NCBI GenBank assembly: GCA_019426215.1
Contig: CM033394.1
Coordinates: forward strand, 20,666,195 to 20,730,194
DNA: 64,000 bases
Source of the DNA: Buddleja alternifolia
Taxonomy: Eukaryota; Streptophyta; Magnoliopsida; Lamiales; Scrophulariaceae
Direction: 5' to 3'
Below are positions 24,701 through 37,550 of the stretch, one piece after another. The notes below the pieces were generated by a model. It made no database searches. It had not been told where the DNA came from and saw nothing but the letters and a program-made list of their open reading frames with translations. Each line of letters opens with the position of its first letter. Positions within the stretch are counted from its first letter, which is position 1. Both the position numbers and the translations under genes were made by a program.

Positions 24701-26234
24701 CTTAAAAAACAGGTACATCACTTATCTAATTTTTTTTGTTGGCTATCTCTGGCATTACCTGTGTTTTAACCATTATCTAATTGTTGGAAACTTGGAATAA
24801 CTAATTCTGATAATGTTCCCAAAGCACTAGATTTAAAACCAAAAGAAAATTACTCTTAGGCTATGTTTGGTTTATGAATTTGGTAAGGAAAAGGGAAACG
24901 TTCTTGTGGCTTCAAATGATAATGCTTTGTGACTTATTTTTAACATTCGGATTTATCTTTTCATTTTCTTTACTAAAACTCAAGTAACAAATATGGCCTT
25001 GGCATTTTACAATATAATACATTTACTTTGTGTTTGGATTGGAGGATGCCAAAGCTATAGATTTTTCAAGTCCATAATAACAAACACCATTAGTTTGTTT
25101 TGGATTGTGTTTAGTTACTATTCTGGATTCAAAATCCTTTAGTAGCCATTCTAAGTCATTTTTTCAATCCAACTCGATACTTGTACTGGAGTCATTTGAA
25201 ACCCTTTACTTCAAATGTTTCCTTTAAAATATTCAACCCAAATGTGAAGTAACCTTGATAAAGATGCTTCAAGCGTGTTGTTCAAATGATTAGCAATTGC
25301 TGTTAAGGGTTAGAGTAACATTACTAGGTATAACTGATGGTTATTTTAGTATCTTACGTTGTAAAGTTTATTCTTCATGAGAAAAGAGTACTATTATTTA
25401 GTTATACTACTTTCAATAGTTCTAACTTTGCTTCATATACAGAAGAGATAAAAGCCTCGGGGATTGCTAGACCTGGTGTAAACATTCGTGGATTAAATGC
25501 TTCATTGTTTCATCTCATGAAGATCATCATTATTTGAGGTTTGACTTGAATCCCAAATCGAGGACATTTGAATTCCTTGATAAATCATTTAGTTAGGAAG
25601 CTATAAAGCAAATCAGTGTCTTTAAACATGCGATGTTATGCTTCGCGAGATTTATGTATGTGTATCTCCCATTTATTTGGGTTCCCAGCTTTCCTAGTTG
25701 TGAGCCAAGTACAACGATAGGTAGTTTATTTGTTATTTTTCATCTAAATAAATGTCAATGTATAACATCCATTGTATGCATTGTACAGGCTTAAATATGT
25801 CCTTCCTGTTAATGGATACATGATTTGCCCAATGAATGAGTTACTTGTCCTAAAAATTGATGATCTTTTGGTATTCTGGTTTAATATGGTTCCGACAAGC
25901 TTGACACTGTTTAATTGAGATCTAATGTTGGTCACATTGGATAACTCCAGAGCTTTATTTAAAAACCTGGTGATGGAGGTGTAATGAAATCCTGCCCAAG
26001 ACTGAAGCCTGACAATCCATTTCTGGATAGCTATGACTTATGAGAACACCAATACATCCTCGTTTAGGGTTGGTATTATATAAACTAAATTAGTCCAATT
26101 AATGCTCTACTCTTCATATCTTGGCCTAGACCGACCAATGGATCTGAGATCTGAACCCCTATCTAGACTCAATGCTACTGATGAAATTGTGTTTGGGCAG
26201 GGATTGAAACTGATATGGGTCTGGTATTGTTTGG
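24701..26234. other. ORP 3' flank, no further gene seen
   Basis: It presumably holds the ORP 3' UTR (just after 24700), a MITE at 24858-24998 and smaller palindromic traces near 25033-25095 (GTGTTTGGATTGG against AACAAACACC). Short open frames at 25337-25537 and 25744-25935 have no domain. Confidence 0.5.
24858..24998. mobile_element. MITE-like palindrome downstream of ORP
   Basis: GGCTATGTTTGGTTTATGAA at left is inverse to CTCAAGTAACAAATATGGCC at right, with further pairing of GGTAAGGAAAAGGGAAA against TTTTCATTTTCTTTACT. It is the same family as 22055-22181. Confidence 0.55.
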
Positions 26235-27180
26235 GTCCAAATCCTTTGCACTCAAATTGAGAAGCCTATCACACATCTTTTTTTAGAGCCACTAATCATC
26301 CCTTTAACAAAATTATGATATTCAATCTACTTATTGCCAGTGTTGTGTGTTCATTGAGCAAATTAGTGGCATAACTAAAATGTAATCAATACGAAGTAAA
26401 CAGTCTTATTTTGATATATTAATTAATTGTTATTTGTCTTTATCGATTATCTATTTTTTTCATTGAGATAGTCTTTTGGATCATTGGTAGTTAAGGAGAT
26501 GGTTGTGTACATCTGTGGCGATCTTGAAATGCCCTTGAAATTAAAGTTGTGATTTTATTCCAAGTCATAAAATCTATGAGAACATGAGATATATTATTGT
26601 CTCGTCAAGTCTTGTTCATGTATAACATTTTCTTAAGAAATTGTCTTGTTCCATGCGTGTTGATCGGGGATCAATGCATGCATAAAGGTCTACACTAGGT
26701 TGTGTGGTCCAAATCCTTTGCACTCAAATTGAGAAGCCTATTACACATCTCTTTTTAGAGCCACTAATCATCCCTTTAACAAAATTATGATATTCAATCT
26801 ACTTATTGCAAGTGTTGTGTGTACATTGAGCAAATTAGTGGCGTAACTAAAATGTAATCAATACGAAGTAAACAATCTTATTTTGATATATTAATAAATT
26901 GTTATTTGTCTTTATCGATTATCTATTTCTTTCATTGAGATAAAGTCTTTTGGATCACTGGTAGTTAAGGAGATGGTTGCGTACATCTGTGGCGATCTTG
27001 AAATGTCCTTGAAATTAAAGTTGTGATTCTATTCCAAGTCATAGATTCTATGAGAACATGAGATATATCTTTGTCTCGTCAAGTCTTGTTCATGTATAAC
27101 ATTTTCTTAAGAAATTGTCTTGTTCCATGCGTGTTGATCAGGGATCAATGCATGCATAAAGGTCTACACTAGGTTGTGTG
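26235..27180. repeat. 472-bp tandem duplication
   Basis: Two head-to-tail copies (26235-26706 and 26707-27180) begin GTCCAAATCCTTTGCACTC and end CTACACTAGGTTGTGTG. They differ at only a handful of positions. No coding frame is shared; the content looks like LTR or intergenic sequence. Confidence 0.92.
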
Positions 27181-27631
27181 AGACTGAACACTCCGTGATG
27201 ATCCTTTCTTGGTCCAGATTCGAATTTGGAATCCTATAATTATGTAGGTATAAGATTAGTCCTCATAGGTATCACATGTGCAACGTGTGCAATCGACTGC
27301 ACTTTGATTCATCATATAATTTGAGGAGAATCACCAGTAGGTTGTTTTAAAGTGCAGTTTAGTTCTATGATTGTACATGTGATACCAATAAGGTATCGGT
27401 CCACATGTTATTTCAAATCTCATGTGTTATTGCATGACCAAGATGACCTAGACAGTTTCTTTGGCTAGAGCGACGTCAATAAAAGGGTTTGGTGGACCCC
27501 GCTTAGATGACTAAATTACTATAATTCCAACCCCATTAGAGTATCTGAGTAGTATGGTTTCGATAGGTAACAAAACCCTAAATTAGATAAGAGAAGTGAT
27601 TGAAGAATTTTACTCACACGAAAATTGTAAT
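27181..27631. other. intergenic DNA, no gene seen
   Basis: No domain or repeat is recognised between the tandem duplication and the Gypsy-type LTR relic. Confidence 0.4.
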
Positions 27632-29236
27632 TGTAACACCCTCAACTCCTAGTTTTGTAAACACTGAAGTAAGAGTTATAATTCTTCCAAATTTGTGCCT
27701 TGGATATAACTAGATTTCATAACATATTCTATTATAACATACAAATACTTATTAGTGGGTACATCGAGAATTATTGTGACACTCCGTACCTCTGTACAAA
27801 TATATTGATAAGTCTATTATCATTATTATTTATAAAGGGTACTCATAAGGTTAATGTTATAAGCCCAATTGAAAATCATAACTTCTGGGGTCAAATTAAT
27901 GACTTTTATCTCAATTTATAAATGTACAATTATTTAGACACATGGCAATAGACTAGCCTTTCCACCGATGAATACACATGCACATGTATAAGAATTCAAC
28001 ATTTCCATCTCTCACCTATTCACTATCTGAAGCACCTTTGTATACTTGAAGATGGAGAAAAGAGGATATGCATAAGATTGAGTCTTGTGGTCGGTCTGTG
28101 TGGTGACTTCACTTCTTTTATTCAATCTCCACGTTTGAGTTTTAAATTGGGGTGTATGTATTTATTAATTTATGTATATGGGTGATTAAATCAATTTCAG
28201 TTTCTGGAGTTTCCAGTTGGTTCTGCATTTAGATGACCAAACGAAAGAAGTTTCTTATTCCAATTTTTCTGGAGAACCATGGCCGTGTCTGGAATATACC
28301 TGTGAAAGTTTGTGGTTATTGAAGGTGTAGTGAGTTTTCTAAAATTACTTGAATGAGACTGCCAGTCACTTTGGCGGGACTGAACAAGTTACTGTTTTTA
28401 GCTGATTTGACAAACTTAGAGATTTTATTTAGCACCTAACGTTTTATTGTAAACTTATATATGTCTTTTGAGTGTTTCAGGAAACTTTGGGGATTTTTAG
28501 AGAAATAGGGGATTTTATAAAAATCTTTGAAATGAGACCGGCTGTCCTGGAAAACAAGTTTTCGTTCAGCAAAGTTTTGGTGATCAAATTCCAATTGAAC
28601 GAAGTCAATTGATCCTGCCATTTTTATGGTATATACTTCATGTTGATGCCTCTCTTTCTGAAAAATCTAAGAGCAAAATAAGATTTACTGAATTTATAAG
28701 AATTTATGTGATGACGCTGCGCGAGTATCTAACTTGCTTGAGACTTGTGTGAATTATACGACCTATATATTTTAATACTACTACATATGTAGGATGACTT
28801 CTTGTATTTGGTTGGATTATGAAGTGTTATAAGTTAAGAATATGACGGCGTATTTGGACAGCGGAATAGATCTATGGTTCAGATGAGACACAAAGCGACA
28901 ACGTCAAGTTGTAACTGTGAGGGTTTCTCTTTTCCTTGAAACTTTTTAATTGCTTTACCTACTTGTGATTGTCTTGTTTCATTTTACAAATATCTTATTG
29001 GTATCTTGATGATTGATTCGTGATGATTGTTGATTCATAAATATCCCGTTCAACTCAATATCTCGTTATCCCCGGTGATTATTATTTTCGCGTCTATGTA
29101 TATGTCTTCCTCGAAATGGTCTTCGGTCTAATCGGTGTTTATTCCCGAAAGTCTTATCAAACCAATATAGAGTCCATATATTTCGTAACTCATTGAGATC
29201 ATTGTACTTCTTGGCTCTACTCCGTTGGCTTAAGGA

Positions 29237-29600
29237 GCTAAGTGCTATACGGGACAAAGTGCCACGTGACGGAGGAGGCCACCTCTTGAACCCGTAGGGG
29301 CCACCACTAGAATCCTGATGTCCGGCATCCATCTGTGATATGTCCTTTTCTTAGTTTAAAGCTTTGACTCTCAAAAGTAGAGTGAAGAGAGCTAAGTGCT
29401 ATACGGGACAAAGTGTCACTCGACGGCGAGGGCCACCTCTCGAACCCGTAGGAGCCACCTCTAGAATCCCGACACCTGAAAATTTCGCAGATTGAAGGGA
29501 GCTAAGTGCTATACGGGCCAAAGTGTCACGCGACGGCGGGGGCCACCTCTTGAACACGTAGGAGCCACTACTAGAATTCCGACACTTGCAAATCTCAAAA
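29237..29600. repeat. three GC-rich tandem repeats inside the Gypsy-type LTR
   Basis: GCTAAGTGCTATACGGG starts at 29237, 29391 and 29501, each time followed by CAAAGTGYCACGYGACGG, then a GGCCACCTCT-GAACCCGTAGG-GCCAC block. Spacing is 154 and 110 bp. The repeats are clearly GC-richer than their surroundings. An 88-codon minus-strand open stretch across them (29066-29332) has no domain. Confidence 0.85.
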
Positions 29601-30942
29601 GGTGTGAATGTTGGGAAAATTGACCAAACGCAGCGAAAAACGGAATTTAAAATTTTTTGGATTTTCCCATGACAGGATCAATTCCGGGGTTTAAACACAC
29701 GTATATATGATAAGGTTTAATGAATTTTACTTATTGTAGCGAAGTGGTTGAAAATTCCTACGAACTTGAATTCTTCAATTCTTCGCGAAAAATTCTCCGG
29801 TTGAAAGTATGTTGATTCAAGCAGTCCAATTGTTCTGCCTCTAAATCGTCTCGCCGGAAAATACTTGATGGAAAAAATCTTCCTCCTTTTCTTGCTGAAG
29901 GGCGATGGCTAGAGAGAAGAAGGGAGAAGAGTTCTTTTTCTTGTGGTGTTCTGTATGCAACTTATGACCTAGACTTATAACTAATGTGGTATTTATATCA
30001 CTTAACTTATTACCTTGGACTAAACCAAGCCCATATAAAACTCCTAGTGTCCGCCCCCTTTAGGGCTTGGAGTGCCACTTGGTGTATTAATTTTGTGCTT
30101 AGTTTATTCTAATATTTAATTAATTAACTTAATCCAATTAATTCTTTCAATTAAATAATAGATAACTCATTTAATTAATATTATTTCTCCAAGAAATATT
30201 ATATTAATTAAATCATAAATAAATAAACTTATTTCTTCAAATAATTAATTCTATTTATTTAATTTTCAATATCCAATACTTAAAATATTACCATAAGAAA
30301 TATTCCATTTTTCTATCAAATTTTCTTTTTTAAGCGTGACTTTTTAGGTTCATCTATATTTGGCAATGGGAGGATCCCATTGAATATGGGACCCACCTAG
30401 CCAGTCACGTGGTGCATATTTTAACTCAAATAAGATGAAATGATTAGATCATTTTTACCTTTCCATTTTTAAATACCGTGTGAATACAAACTCTTCGTTT
30501 CCTTTTCCCGGTCAAGTGAGAGTCATGGTTTTAGTCAAACTCACTAACTTGACACTATGCTATATTTATAATAAGTTCAGATCAATGAATGCTTTGGCCA
30601 AAGACTTTAAAATCTAACTTACTTATAAATGCATACGATAATTCCTCGTTCACTTACAAGGAAACGAATCCTATCTTGGATACCAGTTAAGAATACTACT
30701 TGCCCTTTAGGTTGCAGTTCGAGGTTGACCGTCAATGGGTGAATTAGGCCTAACTACTCTAATGATGAACCTAACGTCAAAAGTATATCTTCAACTCGAT
30801 TCCTCAAGTCTAAAGTTCAGACACACCTATTACAACTAATCAATTCTGTCATTGACTGTCAAAGAGTGAAAATCCATGTGACAAAATCGATGCGAGTCAT
30901 GTCTGACTGCCACTATCTCCATCAGTGCACCTATGATATAAG

Positions 30943-32732
30943 TTTTGGGTTTCGCGAAAAATCATATAAACACAGCAGAAGGATTTCAAAAATCAAATTA
31001 CAAACCCAAACTTTGATTTCTTTGATCCCATATTCAAATTAACAATTCCGCATAACGAATAACTACTTACCCGTTGAAGTGAAGTGGTGGAAAAATCTTA
31101 TTCTTCACTTGAAACTTGAATTGATGAATTCTTGATTTTTTCAATCCATGTATAATCTTCAATTCTGGAATTCTTCAAATTTCTAAAATTTGTCCGAACA
31201 ACGAAATTACGCTGTCTTTAAATTATCAAGCATGGATTGATTGACGAAAAATTCTCACTAATTATCTCTAAGGGGAGACGGCTAGTATAGAAAGAGGGCG
31301 GAGGATTTTTTTTCTTCTTTTCTTTCTAGGGGAGTTATGAAAGTCTATGTCTTGTTCTAGGTCAAAGACGCCTTTATATATCATGACTTATTGACCAAGA
31401 CAAACAAAAGACCCCTTGTAAATTGGGAATCCTCATGGACACCCAATGAGGCTTAATTGGCGTCCATTTGGACGCCTTCTTCAAGCCCCGGGATTCTTTT
31501 TTTTTAATTAATTCTTTATTCAATTAATAATAATTATATCTAATAAATAAATTAATTAATTAAATAATCAAATTAATTAGATAAATTAATTCATTAATAT
31601 ATTTCCATAAGAAATTAAAATAATTAATCTTACCCTTATAATTAATTATTTCATCTAATGAATAATTAATTATTTAATTTATCCAATAAATTAAAACTCC
31701 TAGAAGAAAATTAGAAACTCCTCTTTCATTTTTCTTTATCAATCCTTTTAGCGCGACTCTTTAGGTTCGTTTCGTTTGGCAATGAGAGGAAATCAAAGGA
31801 AGTGGGTAACACCTAGTCAGTCACGTGGCCCACTCGTAGCCCAAACCAAATCGAATGATTGGATCATTCCACAACCTTCCACTCGTAAATACCATATAAG
31901 TATAATGCCTTTGTTCGTGTACCCCAGTTAAGTGAGAGTCATGGTTATGTCAAACTCACTATACTTGACCATACGTATTAATTATATTATAATAATACGA
32001 GATCATTGAGATCGATTTAGTGACTAGCACAATCATCTCTTTTTGCTTTGGACAAAGACTTTGATCTCTATTTATCTATAATCACATAAGGTACTTTCTC
32101 ACTCACTTATGAGAGAACAAATCCCATTTGGATATCAGCTAAGACTACTATTTGCCCATCAAGCCACATTTTGAGGTCGACCCCACTAACGGGAGAATTG
32201 GGTCTAACTACTATAATGAAATACTTGACGTTACAAATGCATCTTCAACATAATATTTCAGGTCAAAGGTTCACTTATACCTATTACGCATAATTAGTTC
32301 TGTCATTGACAGTCACAGAGTGAAAACCCATGTGACAGAACTGATGCGAGTCGTGTTCAAGCATATCAGTTCCACTGATGTGCCTACAATCTTAAGCTCT
32401 TACCATCCCATGGTACTAGCCTGGCACTCCCATGACAGAGATAAGATTGTACAAGTGTTCTAAGTCTTTATTTGTCCATTAAAGACTTCATTTTTACTTG
32501 CGAACTTGTTTTAGTAATCAAGATAGATCTCTAGTGCCACTCTTCCTATCCCATAGGAAGTAGAGAGATCACACTGAAAACATGGATAAAACGTTTTACA
32601 CTACTTATAGATGCAGACAAGATTTAACTGAAAACTAAATAATGTCTTTATTAATAATATCGAAATAAGTTAATTATAAGATAGATGCCCTGTCATCTAT
32701 CCTCTATGGCATCTGAGGGCATAATCCTAACA
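30943..32732 (-). mobile_element. 3' LTR of copia element C
   Basis: This is a 1790-bp LTR. On the minus strand it starts TGTTAGGATTATGCCCTCAG and ends CGAAACCCAAAA, its last base pairs slightly worn compared with the CACAACA end of LTR B. It is closely similar to LTR B (2270-4037) and to the partial LTR at 41905-42968. It contains AT-rich TTAATTAA runs and a CACGTG at 31822-31827. Confidence 0.9.
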
Positions 32733-32746
32733 ATCTCCCACTTGCA
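32733..32746 (-). other. polypurine tract of element C
   Basis: Read on the minus strand, CAAGTGGGAGAT stands directly before the LTR start TGTTAGG. It is the expected primer site for plus-strand DNA synthesis. The same AGTGGGAGAT precedes the D LTR at 39208-39220. Confidence 0.8.
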
Positions 32747-33003
32747 CTCAATGCCACTCATTGTGGTATCTTACACCCATCCCTTCCAGGTGTCGTTCCA
32801 GAACATGCCTGAGGTATTGGTTTGGTGAACGGGCCAGCTATATTGTCAACTGAGGCTATTTTCTACATTGCTATCTGTCCTCTGCCAATGATCTCTTTGA
32901 TGATGTGAAATCTTCTCTCAATGTGTTTAGACTTGTTATGAGACCTTGGTTCCTTAGCTTGCGCTATTGCTCCATTGTTATCACAATAAAGTGGCGATGG
33001 GAG

Positions 33004-34284
33004 CTATGAACTAGGAACCATTTCAAGTTCTCCAAGGAGATTTCTCATCCAAATAGCTTCTTTGGCAGCCTCAGCTTCAGTGGTGGAATCCGATGTTGTG
33101 CTTTGCTTGGAACTTTTCCAAGACATCGCCCCACCATTAAGCGTGAAAACAAACCCTAAAGTGGATTTACAGTCATCGACATCAGACTGGAAATACGAGT
33201 CAGTGTAACCTTCCATCTTCAAGTCTCCACCTCCGTAGATGAGAATCATATCTATAGTTCTTTTGAGATACTTCAGGATATTCTTCACAGCTATCCAATG
33301 TTTCTTTCCCGGGATTGTCTGAAATCGACTCACTACACTTACAGCATAGGAAATGTCAGGTCTCGTACACAACATTGCATACATCAGGCTACCAACTGCT
33401 GAAGCATAGGGTACATTACTCATCTCCTCTCTATCTTCCTCACTTTGAAGACATATAGATTTGGACAAGTGTACTCCATGTCTCATAGAAAGAAACCTTT
33501 TCTTAGAATTATCCATCCTAAACCTCTTTAGGACCTTTTCTAAGTAAAGGGCTTGGGAGAGACCTATCATTCTGTTCGTTCTATCTCTATAGATACAAAT
33601 TTCTAGAATGTAAGTCGCTTCTCCCAAGTCTCTCATGAAAAACGTACTCGAAAACCATTTCTTGACAGTAGTGAGCATTCCCACGTCATTTCCTATAAGT
33701 AGAATGTCATCCACATATAGTACTAAGAACGAGATTTTTCTCCCACTAGTCTTCTTGTAGACACAAGGTTCATCTTCGTTCTTGATGAAACCATATCCCT
33801 TTACTATTTCATCAAAACGGAGATTTCAACTTCTAGATGCTTGCTTGAGACCGTATATGGACCTCTCAATTTTACATACTTTATGGATATTGGTCTCGGA
33901 TACAAAACTTTTTGGCTGTTCCATATAGATATCCTTTTCGAGGAATCCATTTAGGAAAGCCGTTTTGACATCCATCTGCCATATCTCATAATCTAAGTAT
34001 GCAACTATGGATAACAGTATTTGGATGGACTTAATCATGGCCACGGGCAAAAAAGTTTCTTGATAGTCAATTCCTTCTCTTTGACTATACCCTTTTGCTA
34101 CGAGTCTGGCTTTAAATGTGCTAACCTTGCCATCGCTACCTATCTTTCTTTTGTAGATCCACTTACATCCTATAGGTTTGATACCTTCAGGAAGATCTAC
34201 CAAAGTCCAGACTTGGTTCGATTGCATAGAGTCCATCTCTGTTTCCATCGCTTCTAGCCATCTTGAAGTGTTGACATCTACCAT
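33004..34284 (-). pseudogene. copia C reverse transcriptase and RNase H remnant
   Basis: The N-terminal half (33826-34284) carries PIGCKWIYKRK, the strand MDVKTAFLNG and SIYGLKQASRS. A TGA then replaces the Trp codon of the usual SRSWNLRFDE. The second half continues in the same frame with YVDD at about 33706-33717, SQALYLEKVLKRF, MLCTRPDISYAVSVVSRF and the RNase H residues Asp (YTDSYF) and Glu (TTEAEAAK). The RNase H frame stops at 33004 before the third acidic residue. A single nonsense change divides the RT, so this was an active copy not very long ago. Confidence 0.9.
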
Positions 34285-34323
34285 CGCTTGATCATAGGTA
34301 CAAGGATCATCTTCATGACCCTC

Positions 34324-35317
34324 TTATACTACAGTGTGAAGCACAGGCTCCCCCTGCAGTAGATACCCATACCTCTTAAGTTCATGTTGTATTCTACCAG
34401 ATTTACGTGGTGGTTGTGCTCCTATTGGGTTAGGCCTTAGTTCTTGGACAGATGTCTCAGAGGAAGTTTCATTTTGTTCTTCTAGAACAATCTTTCTACC
34501 TTTGTCCCCTTCCAAGATGAATTCATCTTTTAGGAAGTGGGCTTGTAGGGCCACAATGATTCTCTGATCATCATGTAGGTAATAAAAGAATCCTATGGAA
34601 TCTTCAGGATAACCAATGAAAGGTCCCATGAGGGATCTTGTCTCTAATTTCTCACTTTAGTCTTCTTGATATAAGCAGGACATCCCCAAATCTTAATATG
34701 ATTAAGACTTGGTTTCCTATTATTCCACATCTCATGCAGAGTTTTAGGAACGGGTTTGGAGGGACATCTGTTCAATATGTAAGCAGAAGTAAGGAGCGCG
34801 TGTCCTCACAACGAAATGGGTAAATCAGTGTAACTAATCATGGAACAAACCATGTCCAACAGAGTTCGGTTCCTTTGCTCGGCTACTCCATTTAGTTGAG
34901 GGGTTGCTGGTGGTGTTAGTTGTAACATTATTCCTTTTTCTCTAAGGAATTCATTAAACTTAGCACTCATATATTCTCCTCCATGATCCGATAGCAGAGT
35001 TTTTATATTCTGCCCAGTTTGATTTTCTACAAAAGCTTTGAATTCTTAAACCTTTCAAAGGATTCAGACTTTTGCTTCATCAGATACACTAGACCATATC
35101 TTAAATGATCATCTGTGAAAGTGATGAAGTAGTAGAAACCCCTACGAGCCATTTCTCCAAATGGTCCGCAAATGTCTGTGTGCACTATTCCTAAGACTTG
35201 AGTGGCTCTTTCCAAAGTCCCGGTGAAGGGTGATCTAGCCATCTTGCCTGTGAGACATGATTCACATGTTGGATAGGGATCCGACCCTAGTGAGCTTAAA
35301 AGCCCATCTTTTTCCAT
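34324..35317 (-). pseudogene. copia C integrase remnant
   Basis: The open stretch 35027-35317 covers the zinc-binding end (TCESCLTGKM) and the start of the core (HTDICGPFGEMARRG, TFTDDHLRYG). The middle, with the second acidic site (SDHGGEY region near 34975) and the NGVAEQRNR Glu near 34890, lies in other frames. The C-terminal part (34324-34629) begins GPFIGYPEDSIGFFYY and runs to the RT linker. At least one frameshift and one stop break it. Confidence 0.85.
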
Positions 35318-35359
35318 TTTGTGGATCTTGTGCTCTCCAGCATGGCCTAGTCTTAGATG

Positions 35360-35746
35360 TCACTTGAGTCTTAAGTTAGCTTCTTGCCTACCACGTTTAT
35401 TAGTTACAACATTCACATCAGATGAATTACAGACATTTAAATAATACAAACCATTAACTAAAGAAGCATTGCCAACTAATTTATTTCCATAATAAATGTC
35501 GCAATTTAATTTAGAAAAATAGAATGTATATCCAATCTTAACTAAGATAGGAATAGAAATAATGTTCTTAAGCCCCTTGGGCAAAACTAAAACATTATCT
35601 AAAAATAATAAATGTCCAAAATTCAAATATAAAGAAGTAAATCTAATCCTAGTAGCTGTGACGCTTTCCTTGCTGCCTACTTTGATCATCACTTCTTCTT
35701 GGCCCAACTTTCTACTTCTCTGCAGATCCTGTTCCAAACAACACAC
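35360..35746 (-). pseudogene. copia C protease and pre-integrase remnant
   Basis: The stretch contains LPKGLKNIISIPILVK and DIYYGNKLVGNASLVNGLYYLNV, which follow the protease in copia polyproteins and match element A. The aspartic protease active-site segment lies just upstream near 35760, where the frame is broken. Confidence 0.75.
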
Positions 35747-35808
35747 ATGGCACTAGCCTTGGAGTCCAGAATCCATGAAGTAGAAAAAACGATCATAGAA
35801 CAATTAGT

Positions 35809-36666
35809 TTAAAAAACAAACAATTCCATACCTTTTGCGAATTTGCCTAATTTAGGACAGTTCCTCTTCCAGTGGTCAAGCTCACCGCACTCGCAACATC
35901 TGTCCGTCTTCTTAAATCCTTTGCTCTTATAAAACCCTTGAGCCTTTCCTTTACCCTTTTCAACACCCCCTTCAGCTCCAAGCTTGCCAAACTGCTTCTT
36001 GTTGTTCTTCTTCTTAGACTTAGACTTTTTAGGTCCAGAAGAAATGACCAAGGTAGTTTCCTTTCCCTTTGGTTTCATTTGAAATTGTGTAGTAAACAAC
36101 TTGTTCATTAGCCCACCTAAATTGCACTCTATCTCATTGCAGTTAAAGTTAATCACAAATTGGGAGAAGGAATCAAGAAAAGACTGCAAGATTAAGTCAG
36201 TTTGAATGGTGGCATTCATGGTGAAGTCGAGAGCTTCCAATTTCTCAATCCTCAAAATAATTTTGAGGACATAATCACCAACCTTCTCACTTTCTTTCAT
36301 CTTGGCTCCGAAGAGCTCTTTCGATATCTCATATCGTGCAGTTCGACTATGCTCACCATAAAGCTCTACCAGGTGAGCTAGGATAGCTCTTGTAGTGGGC
36401 ATCTTATCATGTGATCTTTGAAGTTCATTGGTCCTATATCCCAGCATGTATCCTCTCACCAGGATGTCGTCATTGGCCCATTTTTCATGAGCTTGGACCT
36501 CTTCCTCACTAGCACGTGTTCTAGGAGAAGCCGTCGGGATGTCAGCCTCCAAGACGTATCCCAGAGATTCCATGTTGAGGACAATCCTCAAATGTCTAAG
36601 CCAGTCCACATAATTGGGTCCAGTAAGAGTATTCTTTTCGAGTAGAATTGAAAGTGGGTTTGTCAT
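35809..36666 (-). pseudogene. copia C gag (capsid and zinc knuckle)
   Basis: A 285-codon open frame starts MTNPLSILLEKNTLTGPNYVDWLRHL, as copia gags do. The UBN2-type capsid domain covers about residues 60-190 and a basic linker rich in Lys lies at about 205-255. Near residue 263 is a perfect CX2CX4HX4C zinc knuckle (CCECGELDHWKRNC). It is intact by itself, but the downstream polyprotein is broken. Gag would package the element RNA. Confidence 0.88.
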
Positions 36667-37550
36667 TTTGAGATAGATTAATGAGAAAATAACTGCAGAA
36701 ATAAACTAGATTAAAGGACTCAAAATTTATCTTGGCTCCCACCGCATTTTTCGAATCCCACACTCCCATGTGAAAATCGGGAATCATCATTGGCATTGGT
36801 TCCACAACCACAACGGGTATTGAGGTCCTTAGTCAATGACATGGGTTGCAACTTAACCGATTTCTGGCCCATTGATTAATTGAAGTGATGTCTAACATCA
36901 ATTTATCTAATAAATATTTCAATATCATTCCCCATAGTTCACCAAGCCGCAACCTAACCCATTTCTAATCCGTGAACTATCCGAGTTCATTCCCACTAAC
37001 TCCTATAATCTAACATTTGAATTTCACCTTGCAACCTAACCGGTTTTTGGGGTGAAATATGTTTCGATTAAGGTATTCCATGCACTTAATAAAATTTCAA
37101 ATTATTTCTACATGCATAACCCCCATAACTGGGAAGCATAACACATTTATAGTAATTTTAATTTTAGAAAGCTTAGTGGAGGGCGAGGATGTCACACATC
37201 CTTTTCTAACTTGGTATTATTTATTTGAGAGAATTTAAATTGTCAAATGTTTGGTCTCACTTTGCACATTAATCAATTTATATTGTGCAACTATCACATA
37301 TTGAACATGCATAATTTATACTACTAATAAATATGCCTATCAATATTAAGATGCAATTAAATAAATAAATCCATTTACACTCGATCATGGGCTTTTCTAG
37401 AGGCCCCGAGCCAATAGGCCATCACATGGAAAGGTAAAGCGGAAAAACAAAACTTTACGGGCTTAAATAATTCTAAATTATTTTACTACAACAACCCATG
37501 GAAAGAAAAGTAAATTGAATATAACCTAAGTCCCTGATCGGTGTTTCCAT
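36667..37550 (-). mobile_element. untranslated leader of element C
   Basis: These 880 bp separate the gag start from the D LTR and hold no open frame longer than 71 codons. I see no primer-binding site resembling the initiator-Met tRNA (TGGTATCAGAG on the minus strand). It was probably removed with the part of the leader lost at the 41905 junction. Confidence 0.5.

Noticed and set aside
29066..29332. 88-codon minus-strand frame over the GC-rich tandem repeats
   Set aside because: It follows the LTR repeats, lacks a domain, and the GC-rich repeats by themselves raise the chance of open frames.
35809..36666. Intact gag frame as a domesticated host gene
   Set aside because: It sits in its original element order with leader and decayed pol next to it, and no sign of separate selection can be seen from one copy.
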